The notes under the pieces are model-generated. The model worked only from the letters and a program-made list of their open reading frames with translations. It was not told where the DNA came from and ran no database searches. Made by a program: the position numbers and the translations under genes. Below, in pieces: positions 27,479 through 37,423 of a DNA stretch of 64,000 nucleotides (positions are counted from its first letter, which is position 1; each line of letters begins with the position of its first letter). The stretch lies in assembly GCF_020089865.1 (NCBI RefSeq), contig NZ_JAIRBM010000003.1:62001-126000 (forward strand), in the 5' to 3' direction. The stretch comes from Microvirga puerhi (lineage in GTDB: Bacteria > Pseudomonadota > Alphaproteobacteria > Rhizobiales > Beijerinckiaceae).

Positions 27479-28253
27479 CGGCAATGGCGGCCGTCCGGGC
27501 CGCAAGCGCGCAAGCTTCCGTGCGATTGCGCTCCGCGTGAGCGAAGAATGCCTTTAAGATAAGGCTGTCGGTTCCGGCCAACGTCACCCGGTCGATGAAG
27601 CAGGCCGTCTGTGTGGGGTCGATGCTCTGCGGATCCACCCCGCACAGCCAGCCCTGGATGCCGAAAGCGGAATCCGCATCCGCGAACCGGAAGGCTTGGC
27701 AGGTCTGCTCGGTTGCACCCGCCAGCGTCATCTCCGCGATTTCCACAGGGCCGAACTTGGTCGCCATCAGCCGGCTCTGCGCATTGCGGGTCACCGAGAG
27801 CCCGGCTTCAGCGGCCTTGCGGACCGTGTCGACGAAGAAGCTGCGCTTCCCACCGTCCGGGCTGCCCTGGGTCACGACGAGCCTGGCATGACGCGGATCG
27901 CCGAACTGTCCGAGAAGGACGGTGTCCTCGCGGGCTCCGGACGTATGTTGACGCGCGGTAAGAAGTGGCGGAGCGAAAGCCTTCTCCAGGCCGAAGACAG
28001 CGCTGGCCTGGGGCAGTGGCCGCCATGCTGGAGGCGGCGCGATGAGGGGAGAGGCCGGAACATCCTTCGGTTCGGCTGTCGGGCGGCTCTGTCGGTCGTC
28101 CTGCCGAGCGAAATGAACCAGAGCCGCGACGGTCAGCCCGGAAATCAGGCACATCCGCAGCCAGGGCAAGCGGGAGCGCCCACGCTGAGACGGCCGCTCG
28201 TCATCAAGATCGAGCGGATCGTCGTCCCAGTCGGCGTCGATCGCCTGCGGCAT
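27456..28253 (-). CDS. Hypothetical single-pass membrane protein
   Basis: A 265-residue protein. An acidic N-terminus (DADWDDDPLDLDDE) and an Arg-rich patch precede one membrane helix LRMCLISGLTVAALVHFA near 32-49; a Pro-rich linker and a periplasmic domain follow with CQAFRF, GWLCGVD and TQTACFIDR cysteines. No catalytic motif is recognisable. The last 23 bases overlap the end of the sulfite oxidase gene on the other strand, so the two are convergent. Family unknown to me. Confidence 0.7.
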   Translation of the reverse strand: MPQAIDADWDDDPLDLDDERPSQRGRSRLPWLRMCLISGLTVAALVHFARQDDRQSRPTAEPKDVPASPLIAPPPAWRPLPQASAVFGLEKAFAPPLLTARQHTSGAREDTVLLGQFGDPRHARLVVTQGSPDGGKRSFFVDTVRKAAEAGLSVTRNAQSRLMATKFGPVEIAEMTLAGATEQTCQAFRFADADSAFGIQGWLCGVDPQSIDPTQTACFIDRVTLAGTDSLILKAFFAHAERNRTEACALAARTAAIAVKSPVRP

Positions 28254-28321
28254 GGTGCTCCCGTTCCAGGTGGTGACGTAACTTGAGCGAGTGTTCTACC
28301 GTAGCATTCGCGCGCATTCGA

Positions 28322-28353
28322 AACCTTTCGTTCAGCATCGTGAACGAAAGGTT
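28322..28353. promoter_or_regulatory. Perfect 13-base inverted repeat, function unknown
   Basis: AACCTTTCGTTCA at 28322-28334 and TGAACGAAAGGTT at 28341-28353 are perfect arms around GCATCG. No T tract follows on either strand, so a simple terminator is unlikely. It lies about 70 bases upstream of the minus-strand hypothetical gene that starts at 28253, which suits an operator. Confidence 0.45.
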
Positions 28354-28427
28354 ACCGATCCCCACCCTATCGACAGCTCATCCCCGGCCTCTCCAGGCTC
28401 GGCGACGACCGCGGTGAGAGGCGTTCG

Positions 28428-28664
28428 CTACCGCGGCGATCGACGGTTGGGCGTCCGGAAACGCCACCCGACGGCATGAAACAGGATCAGGTCTTCTGCC
28501 GTTTCCCTCCCGGCGCTGCCGGAACGCGCTTTCGCCGTAAGAATGACTTGACGCAGCTTTGCCTTTGATGTGTTGGTGGAGGGATCTTCGGCCCGACAAT
28601 GGGCCATGCGATGGACGATGGCTATGACGCTGCTCAGCACGACGAGCAAAACGAAAACCGTCAC
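28428..28664 (-). CDS. Possible small membrane protein
   Basis: A 78-residue frame from GTG 28664. Residues 1-18 (MTVFVLLVVLSSVIAIVH) are a strong hydrophobic segment, followed by a basic, polar tail. Nine codons upstream there is a stop, and no ATG is available. The Shine-Dalgarno site is poor and part of the region is repeat-like. I list it as tentative; it could be chance. Confidence 0.3.
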   Translation of the reverse strand: MTVFVLLVVLSSVIAIVHRMAHCRAEDPSTNTSKAKLRQVILTAKARSGSAGRETAEDLILFHAVGWRFRTPNRRSPR

Positions 28665-28788
28665 GACGGCCGTGAAAACGGCCGCCTAAGCCTCGTCGTC
28701 CCCGGTCCTCTCTCCCGTCGGGGCGAGAGGCGACACCCGACAAGGGTCTTCATCATCTCCCGGGGAGAGCGAAAACAGGAGAAGTCCA

Positions 28789-29820
28789 ATGGGTTACAAG
28801 GTCGCTGTGGTCGGCGCGACGGGCAATGTGGGCCGTGAGATGCTGAGCATTCTCTCCGAGCGGGCCTTCCAGGCCGATGAGGTGGTGGCGCTGGCCTCCC
28901 GCCGCAGCCAGGGAACGGAAGTTTCCTATGGCGACAAGACGCTGAAGACGAAGGCCCTCGATACCTACGACTTTTCCGACGTGGACCTCTGCCTCATGTC
29001 GGCGGGCGGCGATGTGTCGAAGGAATGGTCGCCGAAGATAGCCGCCCAGGGTGCCGTCGTGATCGACAACTCCTCGGCCTGGCGCTACGACCCGGACGTG
29101 CCGCTGGTGGTTCCGGAGGTGAATGCCGACGCCGTGCGCGGGATGAAGAAGAACATCATCGCCAACCCGAATTGCTCGACCGCCCAGCTCGTCGTGGCAC
29201 TCAAGCCGCTTCACGACCGCGCCACGATCAAGCGGGTGGTGGTCGCAACCTATCAGTCGGTGTCTGGCGCCGGTAAGGACGGCATGGACGAGCTCGATCG
29301 TCAGACCAAGGCGCTCTATTCGCTCCAGGACGTGCAGGAAAAGAAGTTTCCCAAGCGCATCGCCTTCAACCTGATCCCCCATATCGACGTGTTCATGGAG
29401 GACGGGTACACGAAGGAAGAGTGGAAGATGATGGCCGAGACCAAGAAGATTCTCGACCCGAAGATCAAGCTCACGGCCACCTGCGTGCGCGTTCCGGTCT
29501 TCATCAGCCATTCGGAAGCGGTGAACGTGGAGTTCGAGAAGCCGATCTCCGCCGACGAGGCCCGGGACATCCTTCGTTCCGCGCCCGGCATCGTCGTGAT
29601 CGATAAGCGCGAGCCGGGCGGCTACATCACGCCCCATGAGGCCGCCGGTGAGGACGCAACCTATGTGTCGCGCATCCGCGAGGACATCACGGTCGAGAAC
29701 GGCCTGTCCTTCTGGTGCGTGTCGGACAATCTGCGCAAGGGCGCAGCCCTGAACGCGATCCAGATCGCCGAAGCGATGGCCAATCGCAACCTGCTGCCCT
29801 CGAAGAAGAAGGCAGCCTGA
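28789..29820 (+). CDS. asd: Aspartate-semialdehyde dehydrogenase
   Basis: NADPH-dependent reduction of aspartyl phosphate to the semialdehyde, the branch point to lysine/diaminopimelate, threonine and methionine. The 343-residue protein starts MGYKVAVVGATGNVGREML (Rossmann motif) and has catalytic Cys129 in NPNCSTAQLVVALKPL, YQSVSGAGKDGMDEL, and ATCVRVPVFISHSEAVNVEF with the substrate-binding Arg and catalytic His. GGAG lies about eight bases before ATG. It is a single gene ended by a strong terminator. Confidence 0.97.
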   Translation: MGYKVAVVGATGNVGREMLSILSERAFQADEVVALASRRSQGTEVSYGDKTLKTKALDTYDFSDVDLCLMSAGGDVSKEWSPKIAAQGAVVIDNSSAWRYDPDVPLVVPEVNADAVRGMKKNIIANPNCSTAQLVVALKPLHDRATIKRVVVATYQSVSGAGKDGMDELDRQTKALYSLQDVQEKKFPKRIAFNLIPHIDVFMEDGYTKEEWKMMAETKKILDPKIKLTATCVRVPVFISHSEAVNVEFEKPISADEARDILRSAPGIVVIDKREPGGYITPHEAAGEDATYVSRIREDITVENGLSFWCVSDNLRKGAALNAIQIAEAMANRNLLPSKKKAA

Positions 29821-29850
29821 TCGACGGCAGATCCAAGCCGATCAAGCGAC

Positions 29851-29878
29851 AATGGCCGGGACATTTCCCGGCCATTTT
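29851..29878. terminator. Bidirectional terminator between asd and the lactate dehydrogenase-like gene
   Basis: AATGGCCGGGA at 29851-29861 and TCCCGGCCATT at 29866-29876 form an 11-base perfect stem with a 4-base loop and a TTTT end on the plus strand. It is placed between two convergent genes. Confidence 0.85.
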
Positions 29879-29896
29879 CATAGGGGCTCTCAAAAG

Positions 29897-30889
29897 TCAG
29901 GATGCATCGATCTCGTTTGCCAGCGGACGCCCTGCTGCGAAATCCGAGATGCTGACGAGAGTCGTGTTCAAAATCGTCTCTAGAGCCTCGCGCGTGAAGA
30001 ACGCCTGATGCCCGGTGAGGATCACGTTTGGAAACGACACGAGGCGCTGGATCACGTCATCCGGGATGATCGTGCTCGACAGATCCCTGAAAAAGAGGCC
30101 GGCTTCCTGCTCATAGACGTCGATCGCGATTCCGCCGAGCTGGCCGGATTTGAGGGCATCGATCGCGGCCTCCGTGTCGACGAGACCACCGCGGCTCGTG
30201 TTGATCAGCAGAGCGCCGCGCTTCATTCGGGCCAGCGTCCGTGCATTGATGATGTGGTGGGTCTGCGGCGTCAACGGGCAGTGCAGCGAGATGACGTCTG
30301 CTTCCTCTAGCCCCTCGGCTTCGACATAGCGGCCGCCGATTCTTTCGAACTCGGGTGAATGGTACATATCGAAGCCGATCACGGTGCAGCCGAAGCCCGC
30401 CATGATCCGGGCGAAGATCGTTCCGATCTTTCCCGTGCCGATTACAGCGACAGTGCGACCGACGAGATCGAAGCCCATCAGGCCGTCGAGCTCGAAATTG
30501 CCCTCGCGCGTGCGATTGTAGGCCCGCGGAATTTTGCGATTGAGCGCAAGCAGCAGGCCGACGGCGAATTCAGCGACAGAGTTCGGAGAATAGTCGGTGA
30601 CGCGTACGATCCTGATGCTGAGCTCTTTTGCAGCTTCGACGTCAATATGGTTGAATCCTGTCGACCGCGTCGCAACGAGTTTTGTCCCACCGGTAGCGAT
30701 CTGCTTGAGGACATTGCGATCGACGGAATCATTTACGAAGACGCTGACAACCGGGAATCCCATCGCGAGCGGCGCTGTACCGACTTCGAGCGGTGTTTCG
30801 AAATAGACGAGATCGTGCCCGTGCTTTTCGTTTAACTTATCGAGAATCGTGCGCTCGTATTTCTTGGCACTGAAGACCGCGATCCGCAT
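29897..30889 (-). CDS. D-lactate dehydrogenase-like 2-hydroxyacid dehydrogenase
   Basis: NADH-linked D-2-hydroxyacid dehydrogenase, 330 residues, closest in style to fermentative LdhA. LVATRSTGFNHIDVEAAKEL near 71-90, the Rossmann motif VAVIGTGKIGTIFARI near 147-162, LHCPLTPQTHHIIN, the active-site Arg in ALLINTSRGGLVDTEA, the Glu in DVYEQEAGLFF and catalytic His in NVILTGHQAFFT are present. It would interconvert pyruvate and D-lactate with NADH. The quinone-linked lactate oxidases at 39-44 kb could run the reverse direction. Gene symbol withheld because substrate specificity is not proven. Confidence 0.85.
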   Translation of the reverse strand: MRIAVFSAKKYERTILDKLNEKHGHDLVYFETPLEVGTAPLAMGFPVVSVFVNDSVDRNVLKQIATGGTKLVATRSTGFNHIDVEAAKELSIRIVRVTDYSPNSVAEFAVGLLLALNRKIPRAYNRTREGNFELDGLMGFDLVGRTVAVIGTGKIGTIFARIMAGFGCTVIGFDMYHSPEFERIGGRYVEAEGLEEADVISLHCPLTPQTHHIINARTLARMKRGALLINTSRGGLVDTEAAIDALKSGQLGGIAIDVYEQEAGLFFRDLSSTIIPDDVIQRLVSFPNVILTGHQAFFTREALETILNTTLVSISDFAAGRPLANEIDAS

Positions 30890-31021
30890 TGGGGCAGCTC
30901 CCTCGTGATGTTCTCAGGCCGACAAGCCGGCGACCGACCATGCCCTGGGTTCGCCAGGGACAGCACCTCAAGCAAGGACCATCAGTAAGAAGCCTGGTTC
31001 GAGCCGAAACCGTCCATGCGA

Positions 31022-31405
31022 TCATAAAGGGCTGAGGAGCTTCGGCAAGGCTTGCACGAAGCAGTGAATATCGAAGGGCTTTTCCCAATGCGGAACGTCC
31101 TGAAATTCGGACGGGATCGAACTATGGTCGAAGCCGGACGCGAAGACAAAAGGGATACCTCGGGAGCGCAGGACGCGGGCGACGGGATAGACCGAAAGGC
31201 CCTGCAGATTGAGATCGAGAATGGCCGCATCGACGCGCTCGGCCGCCAGGAGGGAGAGAGCGAGCTCTGGATTGGGCGCCGGACCGACGACCTCGAGACC
31301 GGCGCTCTGCAAAGCCAAGACCATATCCTCGGCTATGAAATACTCGTCTTCGACGACAAGGATGCGACGAGAACCCAGGTTGTTTTCCGTATGCGATCGA
31401 AACAT
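31022..31405 (-). CDS. Single-domain response regulator (receiver only)
   Basis: A 127-residue CheY-like receiver from ATG 31405: SRRILVVEDEYFIAEDMVLA, phosphoacceptor Asp in AAILDLNLQG, conserved Ser/Thr replaced by FASGFD, and Lys in HWEKPFDIH. There is no output domain. The frame is open upstream to 31666 with a hydrophobic stretch, but this extension overlaps the divergent CheB start and looks non-coding. Stand-alone receivers of this type often pair with HWE/HisKA_2 kinases; such a kinase lies 1.6 kb away. Confidence 0.82.
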   Translation of the reverse strand: MFRSHTENNLGSRRILVVEDEYFIAEDMVLALQSAGLEVVGPAPNPELALSLLAAERVDAAILDLNLQGLSVYPVARVLRSRGIPFVFASGFDHSSIPSEFQDVPHWEKPFDIHCFVQALPKLLSPL

Positions 31406-31607
31406 GAAAGCCCCGAGTCCAGCTACCGCAACAGTAACGACAGTTAAACGTAGAGCACCCAAACCCAATGTCCAAACGTGATCAAGTAATCGATCGCATT
31501 GGTCGGCTCGTTCGAGGCGCAATCGAGCTGCTGATCGGAACATCTTCTCCTCGCAGCTCTTACAGAATTGCAGTTCATGCGTGATGGAACTGCTGAGGTA
31601 GGGTCCC

Positions 31608-32606
31608 ATGTCCAATCGAGATATCATCGTCATCGGGGGCTCCAGCGGCGCAACAAACCCTCTCAAGCAAATCCTGGGCAGCCTGCCCGCGGATCTGCCG
31701 GCTGCGGTCTTCGTCGTCCTTCATATTCCTGCCCGTAGCGTCGGCATTCTCGCAACCGTGGCTTCTGCGGCAGGGAAGCTGCCTGTTCAGCAAGCGGAAG
31801 ATCAAATGGTCATCAAGCAGGGCCATATCTATATCGCTGCTCCCGATCACCACTTGCTGATAGCGGATGGTCATATTCGCCTTGGCCATGGCCCGAGAGA
31901 GAATCTGGTCCGGCCCGCCATCGATCCGTTATTCCGGTCAGCTGCGGTCGCCTACGGCCCCCGCGTGATCGGTGTCGTGCTGAGCGGCCTGCTTGGAGAC
32001 GGAGCGTCCGGCCTCAACGCGATCAAGCGTTGCGGTGGGTTTGCGCTGGTGCAGGATCCGGAGGACGCGATTGCTGACGAGATGCCGGTCCGTGCTCTCG
32101 AGGCGACGACCGCGGATCTCTGTGTGCCGGGAGGCAAGCTTGGCGACGTCCTCTCGGAGCTCGCCCGGGAAACGGCAGGGCCCAGATTGCCGATCCCACC
32201 CGAAATCCGCCTTGAGGTTGATATTGCAGCCGGCGAGCGTATCGACAGCGACGTTCTGCGTCAGATGGCAGATCCGGTTGCTCTCTCATGCCCTGCCTGC
32301 GGCGGCGTTCTTTCAGAGATGCGGTCCGGCCATCCGCTCCGCTTTCGTTGCCAGGTCGGTCATGCCTACACGGCGGACATTCTTGCCAAGGAGCAGGAAA
32401 GCCAAGTGGACGAGGCCATGAGAGTTGCCCTCCGCATTGTGGAGGAACGGGCTGAACTGGTAACGCGCATGGCCGAGGATGGCGCTCAGGCTGGCCGCAC
32501 CGCAATTGCCGAGCTGTATACGGAGCGCGCAAAGGAGTATCGCAGCTATGCCGATACGATCCGGCGCGCCGTGTTGCTGTCGTTCGATCGCCAGAACAAG
32601 ACGTAG
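31608..32606 (+). CDS. CheB-type methylesterase with C-terminal zinc ribbon
   Basis: A 332-residue protein. The CheB domain (about 1-190) keeps the catalytic Ser in IIVIGGSSGATNPL, His in FVVLHIPARS, and Asp in VVLSGLLGDGASG, so it is probably active on receptor glutamyl esters or another target. There is no receiver domain. Residues 226-252 hold CPACGGVLSEM and FRCQVGHAYT, a four-ligand zinc-ribbon pattern, followed by a helical tail. GAGGTAGGG precedes ATG 31608. Divergent from the receiver gene; no receptor genes are nearby, so a signalling role outside flagellar chemotaxis is likely. Confidence 0.85.
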   Translation: MSNRDIIVIGGSSGATNPLKQILGSLPADLPAAVFVVLHIPARSVGILATVASAAGKLPVQQAEDQMVIKQGHIYIAAPDHHLLIADGHIRLGHGPRENLVRPAIDPLFRSAAVAYGPRVIGVVLSGLLGDGASGLNAIKRCGGFALVQDPEDAIADEMPVRALEATTADLCVPGGKLGDVLSELARETAGPRLPIPPEIRLEVDIAAGERIDSDVLRQMADPVALSCPACGGVLSEMRSGHPLRFRCQVGHAYTADILAKEQESQVDEAMRVALRIVEERAELVTRMAEDGAQAGRTAIAELYTERAKEYRSYADTIRRAVLLSFDRQNKT

Positions 32607-32648
32607 TTGGGCAAGACAGCGAAATCTACAGACGTCTCGGCAGTCACT

Positions 32649-32888
32649 CTAACCGGCGTTTTTATGATCCGGAGAAGGATTGTCGTGCATTTCTTCGATG
32701 ATCATGCGGCGATGGATATAGAGCTGCTCCAACGTCTCTCGGAAGTTTTCCAGCAGCCGTTTGCTCTCGGTGGTATCTTCACCAGCCGCTTCGGCCGCGG
32801 CGACCCTTTGCTCCTGCTCAGTAATGCGCAGCTCGGCGGCAGCAATGTGCCGGTCGGCCTGTGCAAGGTGAGCGGTCTCGTCAACCAT
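32649..32888 (-). CDS. Small helical (coiled-coil) protein
   Basis: A 79-residue, almost entirely helical and charged protein (AQADRHIAAAELRITEQEQR, then a Leu/Glu-rich heptad-like segment and QLYIHRRMIIEEM). No cysteines or membrane segment. It resembles the small A/E-rich proteins seen beside signalling genes in Hyphomicrobiales, function unknown. It lies on the opposite strand between the CheB gene and the hybrid kinase. Confidence 0.6.
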   Translation of the reverse strand: MVDETAHLAQADRHIAAAELRITEQEQRVAAAEAAGEDTTESKRLLENFRETLEQLYIHRRMIIEEMHDNPSPDHKNAG

Positions 32889-33020
32889 CTCTCATTATTG
32901 CACGGAACGGGTTTTCGTATCGCAAATATTTAGACATTACCGTATGCTTACCACTTGGACATGCATAGGTATGGAGCCAATGGGATCTGCCGCCTGGTCG
33001 AGAGCTTGGATGTCTCGGAT

Positions 33021-36000
33021 ATGAACAACCGCAAGATCAATAAGGCCAACAAGGCCAACCAGGCAGGCAAGGCAAAAACGGCCAAGGCGAAAGGAAGCTC
33101 AGATAGCGGCAAGGCACCGCTGATTGTTGCAATCGGCGCCTTGAGCACTTCGCTTGAGTCCTTCGAGCGCCTGATTGCGAGCCTCGGTGGTCTAATTGAG
33201 ATGGCCGTCGTTATCGTCCTTCAGCAACGCGAGGCCCTCGACGAGGAAAAATTCCTAAAGGCGCTTTCCCAGGCTCGCGGATTCACAACGGCTCCCATCG
33301 AGCATGGCGCCGCCGTCGAGGGCGGCCGCATCTACCTCGCAGGTCCGAACATTGCACTGACCATCAAAGGCGGCAAATTCCAATCCCAGCCTGCACAGGA
33401 GACTCCGGGCAGACGGGCCACCATCGACAGCTTTCTCCTCTCGCTGGCCGAGGACCAGCATGAGAGGGCCATCGGGATCGTCTTCAACGGCACGGGAGGT
33501 GATGGCACGCTCGGCGTTGCCGCGCTGAAGGAATATGGCGGCCTCAGTATCGCTGAAAGCGACGGAAATGATTGGGAGCACGACTTGGCTTCCAGCAACA
33601 CCGCCGCCGCGCTCGCAGACTTTCTCCTGCCTGTGGAGCGCATCCCTGAGTGCATTGAAGCTTATGCTCAGCATCTCGCATCGTTGCAGGAAGCCGCGCC
33701 GCTGGACACGGTGCAGCCTGAAGTCACGGCAGCGCTGACGCGGGTCGCCGCCATACTGCGCAATGCCACCGGCCATGACTTCCACGGCTACAAACAGAAC
33801 ACCTTCCTGCGTCGCGTCCAGCGCCGCATGCAAGTGGTTCAGGCTCCGGATATCGACGCCTATGCGGACTTTCTTCGAAACGACCCGAGCGAGGCGCAGA
33901 ACCTCTTCAACGATCTCCTCATTGGAGTGACGCAGTTTTTCCGCGATGCCAAGGAGTTCGAACTCCTTGAAACCGAGGTCATCCCGAAACTGTTCGAAGG
34001 CAAGGGAGCCAGAGATCAGGTCCGCGTCTGGGTCCTAGGCTGCGCAACTGGCGAGGAGGCTTACTCGATCGCGATCCTGCTGCGCGAGCACATGGCCAAG
34101 CTCGACATCGTTCCGCAGGTCCAAATCTTTGCCACCGATATCGACGGTCGAGCGCTCGCGGCAGCGCGTGTCGGACGTTATCCCGAAACCGTTGCCAATG
34201 ATGTTTCGCCGGAGCGGCTGGCACGCTGGTTCATCAAAGAGGGCAAGACCTATTCCGTGGTCAAGGAGCTACGGGAGATGTGCATCTTCTCGGCTCACAA
34301 TGTCATCAAGGATGCGCCCTTTTCACGACTCGATCTGATTTCCTGCCGGAATCTGCTGATCTATCTCAACAGCGACCTGCAAAGCCGCGTCATTCCGCTC
34401 CTTCACTTTGCCCTGCGGCCGAACGGCTTTCTCTTCCTCGGCAACTCGGAGAACGTCACTCGGCATCCCAAGCTGTTCACGCCGATTGACCGGCGTGCCC
34501 GCATCTTCCGGCGCCTTGAGACGGCGGGACGCGTGCTTCCTGATTTCCCCATCACAACAGCATCGGGCCATCGTCCCGATACCGCCATCGCGACCGGACG
34601 CCCCCGCATGTTCGCAACCCGGTTGCTCCGAGGTGCCGAGCACATCGCGCAGAGCTATGCGCCGGCTTACGTTATCATTGATGAGCATCTTGAGGTTCTT
34701 CATTTTTCGGAGCGCACTGGACGGTATCTCGATCCGCCCGGCGGCGCGGCAAGCCTCAACCTGCTCAATCTGATCAATCGCGATCTTCGGCTCGACCTGC
34801 GAGCAGCGCTGCAAAAAGCGGCTGATCATGATGAAGTCGTGAAGGCCGAGAAGCTGCAGATGAGGACGAATGACAGCCGCGTCTTCGTCGATCTTGTCGT
34901 CGAGCCGGTTCGGGACGGATCTGACACGCCCAGAAACTACGTGGTCATCTTCAAAGATTCCGTTGCGGCTCCCGATACCGTAGATGCCGTCGTTCAGCAT
35001 GGAGGCTTGAGCGAGGAACACGTTCAGCAGCTTGAGGCGGAGCTTCGCAGCTCCCGGGATCGTTTGCAGGCGACCATCGAGGAGCTGGAATCGACGAATG
35101 AAGAGCTGAAATCCTCAAATGAGGAATACCAGTCCCTGAACGAGGAGCTGCAATCAGCCAATGAAGAGCTCGAGACTTCCAAGGAAGAGCTGCAATCCGT
35201 CAACGAGGAGCTGACGACGGTCAATACGGAGCTGGCTCAGAGAGTGCAGGAGCTGGCACGGCGGAACAGCGACCTGAAGAACTTCTTTGAAAGCACCCAG
35301 ATCGCAACGATCTTTCTCGACAACGACTTTCGGGTAATGAGCTTCACACCGGCGGTGACTGAGATCTTCCATCTCGTCGAGACCGACATCGGGCGTCCGA
35401 TCACACACATCAAGTCACGCATTATCTACGAAGAGTTGCACGACGATATTCGCCGGGTCATACGTACTCTCGCCACGGTGGAGCGCGAAATCGAGAACGA
35501 GATGTCGGGCGCCCGCTATATCGTGCGCATCCTGCCCTACCGCAGCGTCGACAATTTCATCGGCGGTGTGGTCGTAACCTTCGTGGATGTGACGCCGCTT
35601 GCTCGCGTCCAAGAAGCGCTGCGTGTAAGCGAGCGTCGGCTCTCAGCGATTCTTGATCAGTTGCCGGTGGGCGTCGGCGTCTTCGACCGGGAAGGGGACG
35701 CCGAGTTGAGCAATCGCGTTCTTGCGAATTATGCTCTAGAGCATATTCCATCCCGTGACACGATCGATAGTTCTCGTTGGCGAGGGTATAGGCCGGACGG
35801 CTCGCCGCTCGATCGCTCGGAATACCCAGGAGGCCGGGCACTGCGTGGCGAAACCGTATCGCCCGGCGTGGATTTCCTGTTCACGACAGCGGATGGACAG
35901 GAGCGATGGACGCGAGTGACCTCGGCGCCGTTCCGAAATGCGGCCCAGGAAATTACCGGGGCCATCGTCGTCGTGCAGGACGTTGATCGCGAGAAGCGGG

Positions 36001-36635
36001 CCGAGGAGCACCAGAAGCTGTTGCTGGCCGAGCTGCAACATCGGGTTCGCAATACCTTGACAATCCTGAGATCGGTTGCCCGGCAAACAGGGAAGACCAG
36101 TTCGACGGTCGAGGAATATGTCGCGAACTTTGACGGCCGCCTGAACGCCTTCGCGCGGGTTCAGACCCTTGCAACGCGCGATCCCACGTCCGGCGTCGAT
36201 CTCGAGTATCTGATTGCCGAAGAACTGTTTGCCCACGCCACCCGCGAGAGCGAGCAAGTCACGCTTGCCGGGCCCGAAATTCGTCTTCAGCCCAAGGCGG
36301 CCGAAACATTCGGCCTTGTGATGCACGAACTTACGACGAACGCCGTAAAATATGGGGCTCTCTCCTCGGCGAATGGACGCGTCTCGGTGGACTGGCATAT
36401 CGAATCGGACAAGCAGGCGCACCGCCTTGTCTTCAACTGGGTCGAGTCGGGTGTTCTGCTCACGAGGCAAACCCCATCCCGGCGCGGTTTTGGAACCGAG
36501 CTCATCGAGCGGACACTGTCCTACGACCTGGACGCGCAGGCGAGCCTGTCCTTCCCTCCCGAGGGCTTCCGCTGCACCATCATGCTACCTTTGACCGAGA
36601 GGATCATGAAAAGCCCGGGTCCCCAGAGTCCATAA
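33021..36635 (+). CDS. CheB-CheR-PAS-HWE hybrid sensor histidine kinase
   Basis: A protein of 1204 residues from ATG 33021; in-frame starts at 32955 (TTG) and 32961 would extend it. Order: Lys/Ala-rich start; degenerate CheB domain (about 30-205); CheR methyltransferase with [24 protein letters not shown] and [13 protein letters not shown] (about 225-490); PAS-like segment; long coiled coil of [19 protein letters not shown] repeats (about 690-745); two PAS domains; HWE-family kinase with [33 protein letters not shown] and [13 protein letters not shown]. The CheB catalytic Ser and His are replaced (GALSTS where GASxGG is usual, LQQRE where QH is usual), while the Asp of NGTGGDG stays. The methyltransferase and kinase motifs are intact. 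Confidence 0.9.
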   Translation: MNNRKINKANKANQAGKAKTAKAKGSSDSGKAPLIVAIGALSTSLESFERLIASLGGLIEMAVVIVLQQREALDEEKFLKALSQARGFTTAPIEHGAAVEGGRIYLAGPNIALTIKGGKFQSQPAQETPGRRATIDSFLLSLAEDQHERAIGIVFNGTGGDGTLGVAALKEYGGLSIAESDGNDWEHDLASSNTAAALADFLLPVERIPECIEAYAQHLASLQEAAPLDTVQPEVTAALTRVAAILRNATGHDFHGYKQNTFLRRVQRRMQVVQAPDIDAYADFLRNDPSEAQNLFNDLLIGVTQFFRDAKEFELLETEVIPKLFEGKGARDQVRVWVLGCATGEEAYSIAILLREHMAKLDIVPQVQIFATDIDGRALAAARVGRYPETVANDVSPERLARWFIKEGKTYSVVKELREMCIFSAHNVIKDAPFSRLDLISCRNLLIYLNSDLQSRVIPLLHFALRPNGFLFLGNSENVTRHPKLFTPIDRRARIFRRLETAGRVLPDFPITTASGHRPDTAIATGRPRMFATRLLRGAEHIAQSYAPAYVIIDEHLEVLHFSERTGRYLDPPGGAASLNLLNLINRDLRLDLRAALQKAADHDEVVKAEKLQMRTNDSRVFVDLVVEPVRDGSDTPRNYVVIFKDSVAAPDTVDAVVQHGGLSEEHVQQLEAELRSSRDRLQATIEELESTNEELKSSNEEYQSLNEELQSANEELETSKEELQSVNEELTTVNTELAQRVQELARRNSDLKNFFESTQIATIFLDNDFRVMSFTPAVTEIFHLVETDIGRPITHIKSRIIYEELHDDIRRVIRTLATVEREIENEMSGARYIVRILPYRSVDNFIGGVVVTFVDVTPLARVQEALRVSERRLSAILDQLPVGVGVFDREGDAELSNRVLANYALEHIPSRDTIDSSRWRGYRPDGSPLDRSEYPGGRALRGETVSPGVDFLFTTADGQERWTRVTSAPFRNAAQEITGAIVVVQDVDREKRAEEHQKLLLAELQHRVRNTLTILRSVARQTGKTSSTVEEYVANFDGRLNAFARVQTLATRDPTSGVDLEYLIAEELFAHATRESEQVTLAGPEIRLQPKAAETFGLVMHELTTNAVKYGALSSANGRVSVDWHIESDKQAHRLVFNWVESGVLLTRQTPSRRGFGTELIERTLSYDLDAQASLSFPPEGFRCTIMLPLTERIMKSPGPQSP

Positions 36636-37423
36636 ATTCCTCGGGACATTCGGCGCTCAATGCGGAATTGAGACTGCCTTGTGAGACATACAGAGAGCAC
36701 TCCGAGGCTCCGCGCTTATCCCGACGCATGTCTGCCGCCCGGTGCGGGGCTCTCGAGGCCGTAACGTGCCGATGTCCCAATAGCACCGAAAATGGGCCGG
36801 AAAAGGCATTCCGTCACACCGCGTCCCGACGATTTGACAAACCTAGCAATGTGTACCAGCATGACACCATCATGTTGAGCATCGCACAATACCATCGCGG
36901 TCTGCATCGGGCAGGCAACCTCATCGCGGGCACGTAGCCCCGAGCTCAACGCGCATCCGCGCCCCGGGCTCGGGGTGCTCCAGGATATCTAAACCTTCAG
37001 ACATCTTGTGAGGCCGGCTGCCGACGCAACCGGTATTGCGGCATGCTTCAACGCTTCTCCAAATTCATGCTCCGCGTGGCGGACAATAGGGCCGCTTCGT
37101 CGGCTGGCAACAAGCGCGAGGTGTCGGGACCGACGCTGACGTTCATCACGCCAGATCAACGACAAAGCCACGCAGAGCAGGATCCGGCGTCTCTCCCGTC
37201 AAGCGCGGAAGATGCCGTGCCATGCGCCACTTCTCGAGTGAGTAAATGGCGTGATGTCCTCCTCCGGATGGAAAAGAGCCATCCGGAAAAGAGGTCCGGC
37301 TGACGCCCGGCCAGGGGCCCGCGCCGGACCAAATGCCGGATCGAACGATAGCCGACGACGATAATTCCAGCTTGCAGGCAGCGTGAGCGCTGCCATTGCG
37401 CACAACCGAACAGGAGACATTCT
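36636..37423. other. Long stretch without a convincing gene
   Basis: 788 bases between the hybrid kinase and the Rnk-family gene. Several short frames exist (89 aa from 36668, 86 aa from 37043, minus-strand 77 aa ending at 36716) but none shows a domain, a hydrophobic pattern or a credible ribosome-binding site. A small hairpin GGCAGCG/CGCTGCC is at 37377-37394. I see no repeat or RNA gene. It may be decayed sequence. Confidence 0.5.

Larger units (their letters stand above)
28254..28788. other. Intergenic region upstream of asd
   Basis: 535 bases with no confident gene. It holds a perfect 13-base-arm palindrome (28322-28353), one possible small membrane-protein frame on the minus strand (28428-28664), and GC-rich repeat-like sequence near 28690-28770 (CTCTCCCGTCGGGG and CTCCCGGGGAGAG). 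The asd Shine-Dalgarno ACAGGAG is at its right end. Confidence 0.5.

Noticed and set aside
31406..31666. N-terminal extension of the receiver protein with a hydrophobic segment
   Set aside because: It would overlap the divergent CheB start and its Shine-Dalgarno; the receiver fold is complete from ATG 31405.
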